Assembly (NCBI GenBank): GCA_028023455.1
Contig: JAQFVV010006704.1
Coordinates: 280,501-344,500, forward strand
Length of the DNA: 64,000 bases
Direction of reading: 5' to 3'
DNA from: Epiperipatus broadwayi
Lineage: Eukaryota; Onychophora; Udeonychophora; Euonychophora; Peripatidae
Part shown: positions 22,601 to 36,780 of the stretch, piece by piece
Layout: the number at the start of each line of letters is the position of its first letter
Numbering within the stretch: the first letter of the stretch is position 1
The notes under the pieces: generated by a model
Told to the model about the DNA's origin: nothing
Seen by the model: the letters and a program-made list of their open reading frames with translations, nothing else
Database searches by the model: none
Made by a program: the position numbers and the translations under genes

Positions 22601-25020
22601 AACATTTTTCTAATTTTATTAAAAACTTATTAATCATTACAATTTATTTTTATTGGTCAGTAGTTATCAAACTTTCCAAATACTTAAATTGAGCTTTAAT
22701 ATAAAAAATCTTTAACTCAATTCACGTAGATATTTTTATGTACAAAGATTAACATTACATAAATTATAATAGAATTCTTATATGAGACTTTCTATCATCT
22801 TTCTAAAAAATGTTTTGTTTTGACTATTTTCAATTCCAGTGTAAATTTGATTTATTTTAAAACTTTAGCATTTAGTAAAAAAAAAAAAAAATCAATAAAA
22901 TAGTTTTACAAGTGTTTACATTTAAAGATAAATGAATTTATTAAATAAGTAATGAAATAGTTAACGCAGGCAAAACTCACTATATATATATGGGTGGTCA
23001 TGTGATGTTTATTGGCTTAATGAAATAGTAAGAGGATCATAGTCTTAAATTGAGATATTATTAATAAATATAATATCTGTTTACATATATATTTAATAAA
23101 TACTTAAATTGTAAACTGAGAATTATTTTACTATAATAAAAATTATTTGAGATATTTAAAATTAAATGTAAAATAAACATTTATTTAAATTTGCCTGCTT
23201 GTTCTAAACTATTGTTAGATTGCATGTGTATGTATAAGTCTCCAGGTAAAGACAATAAGATCACATAAAAAGTTTTGTAAAAATGTCATCATAATGATGT
23301 TTATTATCTTAAAAAATATATTTTTTTTACTTACTTCAAAAATAATTGTAAAGTTTGGATGACTTCTTTATCTATAATTTCAAATTATCAAATTGCTGAA
23401 GATTTAAAAAATGTCTTGCTCTACCCTTTCCTGAAATACTGTTACTATATCCACCACAATTATATTAATATTCATTGAGAATAGGAATCAGCCAAATAAT
23501 ATATACACCATATAACTAAAAAAAATATCTCAAAATAAAATCAGTCTACCTATGAAAATAATAAAAATATACTTCTATGAAAAGAAATCTTTGCAAGATA
23601 ACTGTTAACATCTATAAGAATCAAGCAAGGATAAATATTTCCAAGAACTGTTTGATCTCCATTTTATCTGGATCAGGAACAATAGATATTTAGTTAAAGT
23701 TTTAAAAATCACCTTAATGAATCTTAGTAGCAGTTACGATTGTTCTTCTGAATTTCTTGGGTTCCAGTAAGATCAGAACAAAAGAATTATTCATAATGAC
23801 TTTTAAACACCAGACTTTCTAATTGACTTTCTTTTAATAAAAAATTTTAAATATTTTTTATTTGTTATTGTCATACTATGATTTCTTTTCTTATTTTTAG
23901 TGCTCCCAAAGAAATTTTTTATGCATGCAGGTAAATTAAATTTTTTTGGACTTTGACGTATACATACATGCACATATATACTACAATGTATTGTATGAAT
24001 GAGTTGATTATACATATATATTTTATGTATCTTCGAAAACATAACTAGATCAAAGGTTATTGGAAATATTTACGAAATATTATTTTAACATATGAAATAT
24101 TTAAATACATTGTTTTCAAGATAAGTTGAATTTGTTTGATGTTGCTATGTCAGTAAAGATCATATCTATTATTCATTTAAACTTTATTAACATGTATATT
24201 TAAGGTTAGGTTTTTTATTTATTTTACATAGTGTTAGGATACATAATTATATTTAAGTATACAGAAATGATGATTTTATCTTCATCTAGTTTATAAGATA
24301 TATACACATATTTGTAATATTTTGTCTTGAGTCATAACTTTATAAAGAAATGATTACAAATTAGTTTGGATTTGATTTTTGACAGAAATCTTTAGCTGCA
24401 TTTATAGGTAAATAATTAGACATGTTTGATGTAAACATGAGTATTTTAATTTACTATCCAAGAAACATGTATACAATAATAATTTTTAGCACAACATTTA
24501 ATAAATTTATATAATTAATAATGATAATCCTTAAGATTTTATCTTTCCAGATGTATAGCAGAAGTCTATGAAAAGTGATCCATTTTAGTTTTTCATTTAC
24601 GTTATTTTGTGTAAATTACAATAGCTAACTGCAAATAACATATGAATTCTCAAAATAAATAAATTATCATCTATTAACACAAATCTTAACTCAAATGTGA
24701 ATAAAGATATATATGATTTTATTAAATCTGGTTTACGACTATTATTTTTTTTTTATTTATTGATAATAAATTCTGGTCACATGACATGTTTATAAGGATA
24801 GTGTAATATTTACCCTTGAAATTGAAAAATAATTTTAAGTATGTTTTGGAATTAATAAAATATCCCTTTCATTCCAGAATATATCTTAAGCCCAACCCCA
24901 TAGATTCATATCTATAGAGATATAAAATAATTACTTTATTTTAATTTTTTTCATACTCACCATTTCATAAATTAGCATTTAATGTAGAAGGTATATTCAA
25001 TAGATATTTTCTATTCTTAC

Positions 25021-25061
<41 letters not shown>

Positions 25062-25231
25062 TTATAATATATATAATCAAAATTACCCCAAATTCACAAC
25101 TCAACTAGAATAGCTAAGAAAATAAACTGTAACACATTACCAATGGTGTTTTAGAGTTTCATTTCTTGACTAATCTGTTTGACTTGTGAATATAGGGCAA
25201 TTTTGATTATTTATTGACTATATATATATAT
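22601..25231. other. No gene seen; F2 fragment and (AT)n tract inside
   Basis: 22972-23020 is an F2 fragment (CAGGCAAAACTCACTATA then GGTCATGTGATGTTTATTGG). 25025-25059 is an (AT)n microsatellite. The remainder is A+T-rich DNA with no supported frame. Confidence 0.6.
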
Positions 25232-28200
25232 CATCAACCATTATCAATCCACTGCAGGATGAAGGTCTCTCCAAGTTCAATACATCTCCTCTGAACTTTA
25301 GCTTCTCTTCTCCACATCACCCTGCACAACTTTCTTATTTCATCCATCCATCTCACATGTGGTCTCTTTCTGGATCATTTACAATCTCTTGGAATCCAGT
25401 TTAAGATTTCAGTTGTCTATCTATTATCATCTCTTCTAGCAAGATGTCCAGCCCAACTCCATTTCAGTCTCTTAATTTTTTCAATGAGGTTAGTAACACC
25501 AGTTTGTTCTCTTACCCATATATGGTGTTTTCAATGTCTTCTTGTTACTCCCAACATGCATCTCTCCATACTTTTTTGAGGGGTCTGAAGTCTCTGTATT
25601 GCTCTTTTATTAAGTGTCCAAGTCTCAGATCCATAAGTAAGAACTGGTAAAACACATTTATTAAAAACTTTCCTTTTCAAACACATAGGTATATTTCCTT
25701 TTAGTATCAAGTTATTTCTACCAAAAGCACTTCAACTAAGTTTAATTCTATGATTAATTTCATCCATTATGTTTCCATTTGTATTAATAATTTGACCAAA
25801 GTATTTGTAACTGTTAACTTTTTCCAACTCATCACAATCAATCTTAATTTTTATACTTTGAAAAAATCCATTAAACATTACTTTAGTCTTTTTAACATTT
25901 ATCTTTAGTCCTACATTCCTACTTTTATCTGATAATTCCTGCAACATTTCCAGAAACTCTGAAGCAATATTGGCAAAACAACTATATCATCTGCAAAATC
26001 TAAATGACTTAAATAATATCCATTTACTTTCACTCCTTTAGTTTCCCATTTTAATCCACAAAATACTTCTTGCAGCACTGCTGTAAAATGTTTTGGAGAT
26101 ATGGAGTCACATTGTATTACACACTTCTCAATGTTGACCTTTCTAGTGTCATTATGAAATCTAATTGTTGCTGTTGCATTTTTATAAATATTCTTTAAAA
26201 TATGACAATATTCTGGATCTATACCTTGATGATCCAATGCTTTAATCACTGAAGAAATGTTTATAGAATCAAATGCCTTTTCATAATCTACAAATCCAAA
26301 GCATAATGACAACTCATATTCATTTGTCCTTTCTATAACTTCTCTCAATACCTGGATATGATCTACTGTACTAAAACCACTTTTAAATCCAGCTTGTTTT
26401 CTTGGTTGGTGGAAATCCAATGTTCTCAGTAGACGAGTTGTAATTATCGTGGTAAAAATTTTATATAAAACTGATAGAAGGCTGATAGGTCTGTCATTTA
26501 TAATATCTTCTTTATCACCTTTTTTAAATATTAATATTAATACTGCATTTTTCCAATCATCTGGTATATCTTTATCATTTAGATATTTGGTATATAACTT
26601 TGCTAAAAAAAAATTCTATTTCTTCACTTGTTTCTTTTAATATATCAATTATAATTCCATCATTACCTGGAGCCTTTCCTTTCTTCATACATTTAATTGC
26701 ATGTCTCACTTTTTCATTTAAAATTCTGGGCAATTGGGAAGATGTAAAAGATATAGGAGGCACTTGTTCTTTATTACTATATAATTCTTGATAAAAATCT
26801 TCTACCAATTTCATGATGTCATCTCTCTTTTTAGTAATAATTCCATCTTTTTTTCTTATTGCAGATATAAATTTCCTACCAATACCAAAATGTTGTTTTA
26901 CACTCTTGAGACTTTTATTCTCTTCTACAGCTTTCCTTGCTATTTCACAGTTATACGTTTTTATATCATTTTCAACTCTTTTCTGCACCATTTTACAAAA
27001 TTCGAGATATTAAATCCTTTTTAATGCATCATTTTTATATATCTTCATATTTCTTTTATTCTTCATAAATTCTCCAGCCTCAGTAGAAATTTTATTGGTC
27101 AATTGCTGCTTTTTTCTACCAGCTATCTTTGTTGCAGTTTTCAAAAGTGTATCAGTTATTTTCATATTAATTTCATTTAAATCTGAATCATGTTCAAAAT
27201 TTACTAATGCTTGAAACTGATTTGTAAGTTCTAACTTAAATTAATTAGAATGTTTCTGAAGATTAGAAATATCAACTGTGAATATTGTTTTTTAAAACAA
27301 TTTTTGTCTCTCTAGCTTTGCATTAACACATATCTTACTAATCGATGATCACTTCCTGTGTTAAATTTATTAAGAATATTACAATCTTGAAATATGTATT
27401 TTCTGTTAGTCAAAACATAATCCAATTCTGCTGTAGCTTTATTTGGATGCTTTCATGTCCATTTCCTTTTAACATTTTTCTCAAAAAAAGAATTCATAAT
27501 ATAAAATTTTTCATTTTCTGCAAACTCCACAAGTTTATGTCCTTTCTCATTTCTATTACCATAACCAAAATTACCTACAGCACTTTCATCTTTCATTTGT
27601 TTACCAATTCTAGCATTAAAGTCTCGCATAACAATTTTAAAATGTTGTTTACTCTGATCAAAAGCCTTTTGTACATCCATATAAAAATCTTCTACTACTT
27701 CACCACTATGAGAACTTGTTGGAGCATAAACCTGAATTATCTGCATTTGGTATCTGCTATTAAGTTGTATAACTAATCTTGCCACTCTGTCCGACACATC
27801 ATCAATCTCAACAATGTTGTTCTTCCATTTTTTATTTATAATGAATCCTACTCCACTTGTATTTCCAATATCTGTGCCTTTATAATAGAGTACATGTCCA
27901 CTTATTAAATCAATTGTCTCTTCACCTTTTCTTCTAACTTCACAAAATTCAATAATATCCCATTTAATATAAGACAGTTCTTCTTCTCATTCTTGCAATC
28001 TTCCTTCACTTAAAAGTGATCTGCAGTTGTAAGTACCTAAATAAAAAGTTGTCAACAAATGGCAGCCTGGGTCCACAATCAGGGGATCCTTAGCACCCTC
28101 CACCTTCGGCCTCCAACTCCTGCCTTGGTTGGTGACTTTACCGCCTCCTGGGAATAAGGGCCATGATTTATTTTTGACTGTCATAATTGTATAATTATTA

Positions 28201-28487
28201 GAAAATATTTATCATTTACACATACATTCATTCTGCTTTATCAGGAAACTGAGAAGAAAGATCATGGCGTTTCTTGATCTTAAACTCAGAGATAAAAAGC
28301 CAATAAACTCACCAGGCTGTCCAATGCATGTTGGTGAGCAGCCCATCCATTTTTGTATACTATATGAATAATCACATAGTAATAACAGCTGCAATGACAA
28401 GAACGTATGGAGTGGACATTAAGAATTTGCCCTGCTCAGTTCCTTTAAGGTCTCATTTCAGTTAATAGCAAACTTCTTTCTGCAGCC
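25232..28487 (-). mobile_element. RTE-clade LINE copy 2, full length but decayed
   Basis: It starts at about 28487 (CTGGCTGCAGAAAG) and ends with the ATCATCAACCATTATC boundary (TGATGA-type tail on the minus strand), the same ends as the copy at 42771-46070. Length is about 3.25 kb, normal for RTE. The coding region from 28184 down has endonuclease pieces (GTYNCRSL, QVYAPTSSHS, IVMRDFNARIG) and RT pieces (KGKAPGNDG, YEKAFDSI, LDFADDIVV). Lesions include an early stop after LQE, a frameshift at a T8 run near 26610, and a frameshift just after FADD near 25975. The GDFNA motif reads RDFNA and the RQGDS motif reads IQCDS. The ends lie in (AT)n and (CA)n tracts so no target duplication can be read. 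Confidence 0.9.
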
Positions 28488-28490
28488 AGT

Positions 28491-28526
<36 letters not shown>
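28491..28526. repeat. (CA)n(TA)n microsatellite
   Basis: A CA run directly followed by a TA run abuts the 5' end of RTE copy 2. Confidence 0.95.
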
Positions 28527-30252
28527 TAACATTTTTCAGTAATAGTCTTTCATTTTTCAATTCATGTACAAAAGACCAAATTTATTTTGTCAAGTATCTT
28601 TATAAGATAAAAATAATATTAACATTGTTTCTTCTCGCTGTGTAATCTTAATAATGATTCTCATTACTCTATTTGTACTTTTGTCTATTTGTCTTTTCTC
28701 CAGCCAATCTGTTCTTCAGCTTTATCTATTTAAATTTGTCTACTCAAGACATGCATCAGCATAGAAAATTATGTTTATGATTTGAAAAATCATCACATTT
28801 CAATGAATGAGGCCTTTTTCAAGTGCAATCTTAACTTTTGAAACAAAATTAGGTTAATTCTTTTAAATATTTTATTCTTTTAACATTTATAAATTTAATT
28901 GAATCTCATCAATTCTCTATTTTTCATTTTGGTAATGCTTTACAATGTCTTCATTAATGTACAATCCATCATATACACATTTAAATTAGTGTTTTTGTAA
29001 ATAAAATATAAAAATAATTGCTATTTCCATTATGCTAATACATGCTTCTCATCTATTTATTGCATATACTTTCTTTTTTAACATTTTACTATTTCTGTTT
29101 TATATCACAATTTCATTTGTTCAGTTCTCTTTTTATCATCCAAAACTTTCACAATTTTATTATACATTAAGTAAATTCTATTTTTTTGTAGTTACTTAAT
29201 CTTTATGCGTACATTTGTAGCGACAACTTGCTAATTTTAACTGTTTTCATCTCAATTAACTATTGATTCTTCAAAGCATACTTCTATAATCTACAAAATT
29301 CATATTTTTTATTTTGTTATTATTTATTTTTTATGTCACTACTAATCCATTATTACTTACTTCTCTATTTTTTTAATAATTTACTTTGTCTATTGAAACA
29401 TTTTTATTGTATTTTAATGTGTTTTTTTTTTTAATTTACTTTATCAATTAGACTACTATTACTTAGTTTATTTTTTTTATCCAATATCTCTAAACATTTT
29501 TCTTCAACTTATAAATAATTATTCATTTTGTCTTGTCCCTGTTTTTTAATGTTTTTTAAAAATTAATTTTTATTATTATTAAATTGTAATCTGAATTTAT
29601 ATCGGCTCCAGTATATGTCATGCATTTAAAACCTATTTAAAATCAGAACATAAACTAATTAAATCTTTTTTTTTTTATCATTTGAAGCTTTCTATTTATA
29701 AAATGTCCCTTTGTGATTTTATCTCACTAATCATTTTTTTTCTCTCCCCCACTCCTCAAATATTCAATAATATTATCACCTTTTCTTTATAATATCATGA
29801 TTCCAATCTCATACAATATTATTTTTTCAATGGCTTTTGTTATTTCTTTGTAGACGTTTTCTAGTTCTTCATATCACAGTTACGATAAATAAATAATTGC
29901 TATATTTTTCTGAAATTATTTCAGTCTTACAACCAGGAATCTAACTTTTATTAGGGGATCATTATTTCTACTTTTAATAATAGATGTCAATATTTTTATA
30001 TTTTTATTTTCCTGATCTATTTTTTTACAGAGTCCTGCAATAATCATATAGTTAGTTTCTTGAGATATTAAAGTACTAGAAATCATAGTTTCAGATTTGA
30101 TCCCAGAATTTTTAATTTTCATGTCTATTGCTCTACATAGTGCTAACCTATATATTTTGTCATTGGTTGGCTCAAAAGTTAAAGGTTCTAGGATTTATTC
30201 TTGAATAACATTCTAATTAGATAGAATAATTAAATTCTTAATATTTGTGCTC
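28527..30252. other. No gene seen; A+T-rich spacer
   Basis: A 68-codon minus frame at 29916-30122 has no family signature that I recognise. Confidence 0.5.
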
Positions 30253-30267
30253 AAACATCGTACGATC

Positions 30268-30377
30268 GTCAAGCGTTGTTAGCTGAGAGGTTATCGCATC
30301 CGCCTTGCAAGCAAGTAATTGGTTGCAGACGGTTGTGGGTTCGCGTCCGGCCGATGCTATGACATATGAGAAAAAAA
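30268..30377 (+). mobile_element. tRNA-like SINE, second type, with 15-bp TSD
   Basis: The body has A-box-like TTAGCTGAGAGG, then CCGCCTTGCAAGCAAG, GGTTGCAGACGGTTG, the B box GGTTCGCGTCC, and GATGCTATGACATATGAG plus an A run. The perfect 15-bp direct repeat AAACATCGTACGATC flanks it at 30253-30267 and 30378-30392. It is the same family as 10173-10287, and less diverged, to judge by its intact B box and perfect TSD. Confidence 0.88.
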
Positions 30378-30392
30378 AAACATCGTACGATC

Positions 30393-32053
30393 ACTTGAAC
30401 AACTGAGCATATGATTATGATTATTAAAATCTTACAATGACCAATTTTTCTTCTATCTCTGACAATATATTTACGACCTCTTTTGACTTGTTCACTGTTT
30501 CAACATGACAATTTATTTTCATACTATTTTTTAATTATAACAGTTTCAGATACTTGATTCAGTATTAAATTTATATAATCAATCTTGAAAATCTATATCT
30601 TCAATGGAGTATTTTTTCATTTATTGTTTCCAGCCATTTCATTTAAGCTGTTATTAATTTCTTTTCCCAACACACATTTAATTCTGCGTTTAAGTATATA
30701 TATACTTTAAAATTTGTTTGCTCTTTCTGTTTACAAAATTTAATTTTAATACTTCACTTATTTATTTTAAAAAAGACATTACATTGTACTTAGTTTATAA
30801 AAAAAAAGTTTAACACAGATGTTATTACAAAACGATAGAAAGAAAAAAATTTATAGATCTGACGTTTTACAGCTTAGACAATAAACAACATTTTATATTT
30901 TCATCTCTGACAGTTTTAACATTTTTATTCATTTTTACATTAGTAACAAGAATTTTGTGGTGACAACTATTAATTATATCATGGCCTTTTATTATATATG
31001 CATAATGTATGAAGTAGAAGTGAAAAAATAATAGTTATTTGAATTTTTATTCGAAGTTCTATGTTTGATATTCTTTAGTGATTATCAAATGTAAGTTTCT
31101 TACTAAAAAACTAAGTTTTTAATATAGAAATGGGAATAAAATAAAATTATTTGCCATAAAGTTATGCTAAAATAAAGCATTGTCATAAGCTTAATCAAAA
31201 GTGAGTTTAATGTCTAATAAGTTGATTATAAAATAAAAAAGTTTATGCAAAAAGAAAATGAAAAAAATCTGCTTTATGAGCTATTTAATTAAGACAGATT
31301 TATTGATATAAAAATATGTTTTTCTCACTATGGAAAAAGCAAAAACTCTCAAAGATCAATTCACAAAATCTGTAAGTACATAAAATACAACTTAATATAT
31401 ATAAGAATAATTTTTGTACTGATGACACAAATATGTTGACATTTAGCTAAAAGTTGTGAATACTACCTGGCCATAAATGACCATTAAATCATCTCTTGTT
31501 AACTTTAAAAGTATGAATTATACATCTAACGATTATCAATAATAGAGTTATGTGATTTAAAGTTTTTAACCATGTCTTTTTGAAAAGGATATTTTTTTTA
31601 TAAATTTAGGAACAAATGAGAAGCTATTATTTTCTTGGGTGACATTATCAAGGGCTATTCATAAGTAAATCAAATATTCCAAGCAAGATGTTTATCCGTT
31701 AAAAGATCAATATTTTTATTTACAGCTTCATTCGTGTAAAAATAAAAATCTCAGTGTCTAATAAATAATGACCTTTTTAATTTCACTGTTGTAGAAATAT
31801 GTCAATATTCTGCAAAGTTAATTTATTCTATAACTTCACAAAATAAATATTTAAGTTCATCATAATAAGATGTTAATTTTTAATTTTTTTTTTAAACTCA
31901 TAACATGATCATACACTACAGTATATATAATTAAAATGAAAGAAAATTTAATTTAATTAGTATCATGAAGTCAAGGCACCAGAGGTTCTTACAATCAACT
32001 GGTAGTATGATTATTATTTTGTTATTAATGAAAGTACTTTCAAGTATTCTTGA
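30393..32053. other. No gene seen; A+T-rich spacer
   Basis: Nothing recognised on either strand. Confidence 0.6.
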
Positions 32054-32299
32054 TATCCATCATCAAAATTCAACATATTTATGGAAAAGGTGAGAGATAT
32101 ATTTGATGATGATTCAAAGCAATATATATATATATATATATTATTAAGAGAAAATGCAGATTCAAAGCAATATATATATATATATATATTATTAAGAGAA
32201 AATGCAGATGATCAGCCTTTAACTACGAAACTTTCAGAGACTTTTGACAACCATCATGACAATTATGATGATGATAATATGACTAAGCTCAGTAGGTAA
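32054..32299 (+). other. Weak candidate exon with an internal 48-bp tandem duplication
   Basis: The frame opens after a stop near 32053 and reads FNIFMEKVRDIFDDDSKQ. It then passes twice through a 48-bp unit (32111-32158 and 32159-32206, each giving YIYIYILLRENA) and continues NADDQPLTTKLSETFDNHHD and an acidic run to a stop at 32297-32299. A possible donor GTAATT lies at about 32296. The parts outside the duplicated (AT)n insert have a less compositional, acidic protein. The 48-bp unit keeps the frame. I recognise no family. It may be an exon, a transposon relic or chance. Confidence 0.2.
32111..32206. repeat. 48-bp tandem duplication containing (AT)n
   Basis: Two identical or nearly identical 48-bp units, each GATTCAAAGC + A(AT)n + TTATTAAGAGAAAATGCA. 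Confidence 0.95.
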
Positions 32300-35200
32300 T
32301 TGGTTATAATAATGTTTACTACAGAGATACACATAAGGGACTTTAAAATAATGACAAAAGCATTTTATTATAAATTAAATAAATAAATTAGGAAAAGGAA
32401 AAACTTCACTCTTTCCTATACAATACTTTTCAGACGAAGAAATTTTCCTTGTATTAAAATTCATTCCCTAAGTAGCATAAGTATTTTGCATTTAATATAA
32501 AATCTTATAATGAAATTCTTTTCTGTATCTTTTTCAAATATCATAATAAACAAATATTTATTACCAATCAATTTTATTATCATAATCTAATCTAATAAAT
32601 TCTTATAGAGTGAAAGATAATGTATTTTTCTTATAGTACAATGAACTATAATAAGTTTCTTATGCCACACTATTAACTTTTGCACTAATTAAATGAATTA
32701 ACAATATTCAATAAAATAATAAGTAATGATTCCAGGTTTCTTCTTTATTAAATTGGAAAATAAATCATCATATTACATTGTTGAACAAGTGAATGACAAC
32801 CTAGTAGACCAAAGGAGACATACACTTCTCTTATAAGCTAATGTATCCTAATATATTATAATAACAACAATTACTTAAAGAAGTGTTTAATCTAATTAAT
32901 AATTATATAAAGAAAATATAAATTTGGAAAAATCAAAGTCTTTTATCCAGGATGACAATCGCATAAATAGAAAGAAAGGAGTACCTTTTACATTTTTCTT
33001 CTACTCATCAACAACACAATCAAAAATAATCAAGTTCTAAATAATGTATTCTTTGTTTGTAAACTAAATAAATAATATGCAGTCTGAAATAAATTAAAGA
33101 ATTCAAAATAAAGCCAAATAAACATTCAATTCTTTTAACTGCAATTCCAATCTTTGGAATTGTAACACTTATGCAATTTTTGCATTTTAAAATTGGGATT
33201 TTGGATCTGTATGAAAATTGATTATCTGATTTACCAAGATTTATTTATTCATTAACATTAACACTAAATTTACAAGTGACAAAATTTATTTACATTTTTT
33301 TTATTTATAGAAAATCATTTGCTAAACATAGGTGCTGTTTTTTTTAGACAGGATGCATAAAATAAATGATAAAATGATCGCCTACACACTAGCAAAATTA
33401 TTCATTATTGATACAAGCATTTGGGTGAACTATCACTGATACACTCCTTTAAAATAAACTGTTTCACTATTTGACTAATTTATTTTTTACACATTTTAGG
33501 CTAAGCTGCTTTATTAAATAATCATTTAATAAAACTTTTAAACTATAATAAGCCAAAACTATTTTTAAGATACACTTATTCTCCAATAATAACTTGTGAT
33601 ATTTTCACTGTCAGCATTTAAAATACATTAAAGATTAAAAAACTTTAATCTGAACTGAAGAATAGCTGAATTTATACCAGCAAAGTCGTATTACAATTAT
33701 AATTATCATATAAAACACAAATAAGAATTATTTGCTTAGTAACAAAAATATGAGAATACTCATCAAAAGCCATGCACACAACATACTATCTTTTGCCTAT
33801 GTCCACATAATAAAATATTTAACCTTAAAATGTCTACTTCTGGATGATGATAAAGATGATATTGCATATATGTATTTCTTATTATGCTATGCACAAAACA
33901 AGCATTAAAATTAATAATATGTTGTTAGTTTACTTGTGAACTGCTAGCATGACACAAACAGCACAATACATACACTGCTTCACTTAATGAAAACACTATA
34001 GATAGTAAAGTGCCCCTGAAGCAATTAGAGACTTCAAAATCTATCTTATCATTGCCATATTAATCTTAAAACTCTAATAACTTCACTTTTCACAGTGGAA
34101 AATAACTAATATCATCATGAGGGATAAGCCAAGAAAGAAAGGTTCCTCAGAGCAACACTATATAACTGAAACATTATCATGTTAGATTTCAATACCTTTA
34201 TCTTGTTAGATTCCAATTCCTTTATCTTAGGTAAAATATATGTGTGGGCAAAGTCTCAACACATAGGAAAATGGAATACATACCATGAAAACAATTCTCT
34301 CTAGGAACCAAGATACACTAGCTAAACATTAAAATAATCATAAAGTAGCAAAATACAATTCTCTCATGAAAAATAAATGGTAGACTATAGGGAGAGCATG
34401 CTCCATCCTCCAAAATACAATATAAGTAAAACAACATGTAATAAAGTCTCAGCTTTCCACACTTATTAAAAAATGGAAATACGCATAAATATTAGCCCAA
34501 AACAATGGCAAGATAACAAAAATTATCACTTAGAATCTAGAGAAATCAATATTCACTCTCTAAAAATACATACATTAAACAATGTATGAAACCAGCAAAT
34601 TATTATAAGTCAAACATCTATAAAAAATATTTTAAATAGTATAATAAAAATTTTGCAATTAATAAGGAATACACATGTTCAATAAAATAGCATAAACTTT
34701 ATAAACTAAAGTGGACATAAATAGCATAGGCAAATATTGCTAAATATAAAACCACTAAATACCTTGTTATATGAAAAACTTAATAATGAAATTATTATAT
34801 CATAATAACTTTAAAAAACATGTCAGCTTTTGATAAATATATACTAGTTATTTAACCATAAATACAGTATTAATAAATGCTATTCATAAATGTAAAGAGA
34901 TATTTATCTCTACTTGGATGAAGTATACCATAGAATTGACTTTAAGCCAAAAATATATAAAATTTTACTTTCCATATCATAAAAATAATTGCATAATTAT
35001 GTCATAAATTATAGGAAAGTACCTGGGCATAGTATTACGGTAATATAAGATAATAAAAATAAATAAATAAATTAAATTATTTTTTTAAAAAACCCTCAGT
35101 TCTTTATCCAAGTTCCCTCCATGCTGAACTATCTGACATGGGAAGACAATGTTTTTTGCCAATGAATTATCTTTTGTAAAAAAAATAAGAGCAAGTATGA

Positions 35201-36776
35201 CCTTCTGGAACAAACAGTAAACAACAGAAACACTTAACAAATAGTTTTTAGCAAAAATATGGATCCATTTTTACTGGTTCATATAAAAAATATCAGCTAG
35301 CTTGTTTTTGATATTTCCATTTTAACAGCAAATATTATTAAGAGAATTTTCATTTAATTCTGTCCATGGTTAAAAAAAATCATTTTGAATATTCTTCTTA
35401 AAGTTGCATTTTGCTTCACTTAGGAACATAATTATAGTATTTTTTTAAAAATTACTATTTATTTTTAAAAGTCCGCAATTCAAATAGATTGTTTTCATAT
35501 TGTATAACCTTATTATACATTAAAGCTATATCTTCTTCAATAAAGCTTCATGATAATTTATTCTCTTAACTTCTATTTTAAATGTTCTTTTGCAAAACAT
35601 TAATAAAGAAACTCTGTATTATTTTGTTTTATTAAAATAAACACACAATAAAGTTCATCTACTTTCATCAATTTAGGCAGGTCAGTATTTAAAAGTCTTT
35701 ATTAAGAGAATACTTAAATAGTCATGAATTGTGCATTTTGACATTAGCAATTGTTAATATCCATTGAAGCAAACTTTTTTTTATCTTTAAAGTCAATTTT
35801 AAAAAGTCTTTCCACAGTTAATTTAAATCTCATTTTACTAAAGATGAAATGTAGAAAGCAGAAATAATCTAATACAATGTCCAATATAGTTTTGGAAAAC
35901 AATATAAAACAAATTACTTGTTTTTTTCTTTAAATTCTGGTTTAAGCACAGCTGAATAAACTGAATTAGTAAAAGGTAACTACTGCTCCCAAATATTTTG
36001 TTAAATATTTAGATGCTTCCAAATGAGGTTAGATATAAGAAACAAAATACTTTATTATCTTTTTCTAGCCTCTCATTGTTAGTTAAAAATAATAAAAGTT
36101 TTAGAAAATTAACACTTTTAAATAAAATATAGCTAAAATTAAAAAAAAAAATACTGTTTTTTTGAAGAGCAAGCATGCACAAGATATTAGCAGTAGACAA
36201 GAGAGTAGCAGCACAGCACACATACTGATAATTATCATCTTTTATTCCCTCATTTTGACAGGCATCTCAATTAGACACACCTTTCAAAATTCTGACATCT
36301 ATCAAAAAATATATCAACTAATTCATGGAATTAATTAAGAAAATTATTTAATATTGATATACTTTCAATGATCACGTGATAATTTAAACTTTCAAAAGTT
36401 GATGTTAACTTTTATTAATTGTTTAATTAATAAATAAAACAAGATAATAAATAACATTTATTATATTTAAATTACCACTTTTTAATTTATCAGAAACTTT
36501 ATTTATCTAATTATTTTAACACTTTTATGATTATATCAACCATTCATTTACTTTTTAATACTTAATAATTGAAATTAACTCTAGTTGTAATTAGTAATAT
36601 TTTATTAAATCTCACATGCATACCAATTCACACACACGTATATATAGGAAATTGCTTTACCTCTTTTAAATTTAACTTGTTTTAATAATTAACTGACTTT
36701 TTAAAAAAAATTAACTTGATATTATTTAAATAAACTAATCAGCTTTATTCAGATAGCTCTTAGCATGCTCAATTCA
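32300..36776. other. Long gene-free stretch
   Basis: About 4.5 kb of A+T-rich but largely non-repetitive DNA. It contains a 24-bp tandem duplication at 34181-34228 (GTTAGATTYCAATWCCTTTA units) and a hairpin AATTCCAATCTTTGGAATT at about 33143-33161. The 70-codon minus frame at 36009-36221 is unsupported. It could be intronic or intergenic. Confidence 0.55.
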
Positions 36777-36780
36777 TTTA

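Noticed and set aside
25444-27776. Several plus-strand frames (for example 25444-25650, 26449-26640, 27345-27776)
   Set aside because: Antisense shadows of the minus-strand RTE copy 2; the same shadows reappear opposite RTE copy 1.
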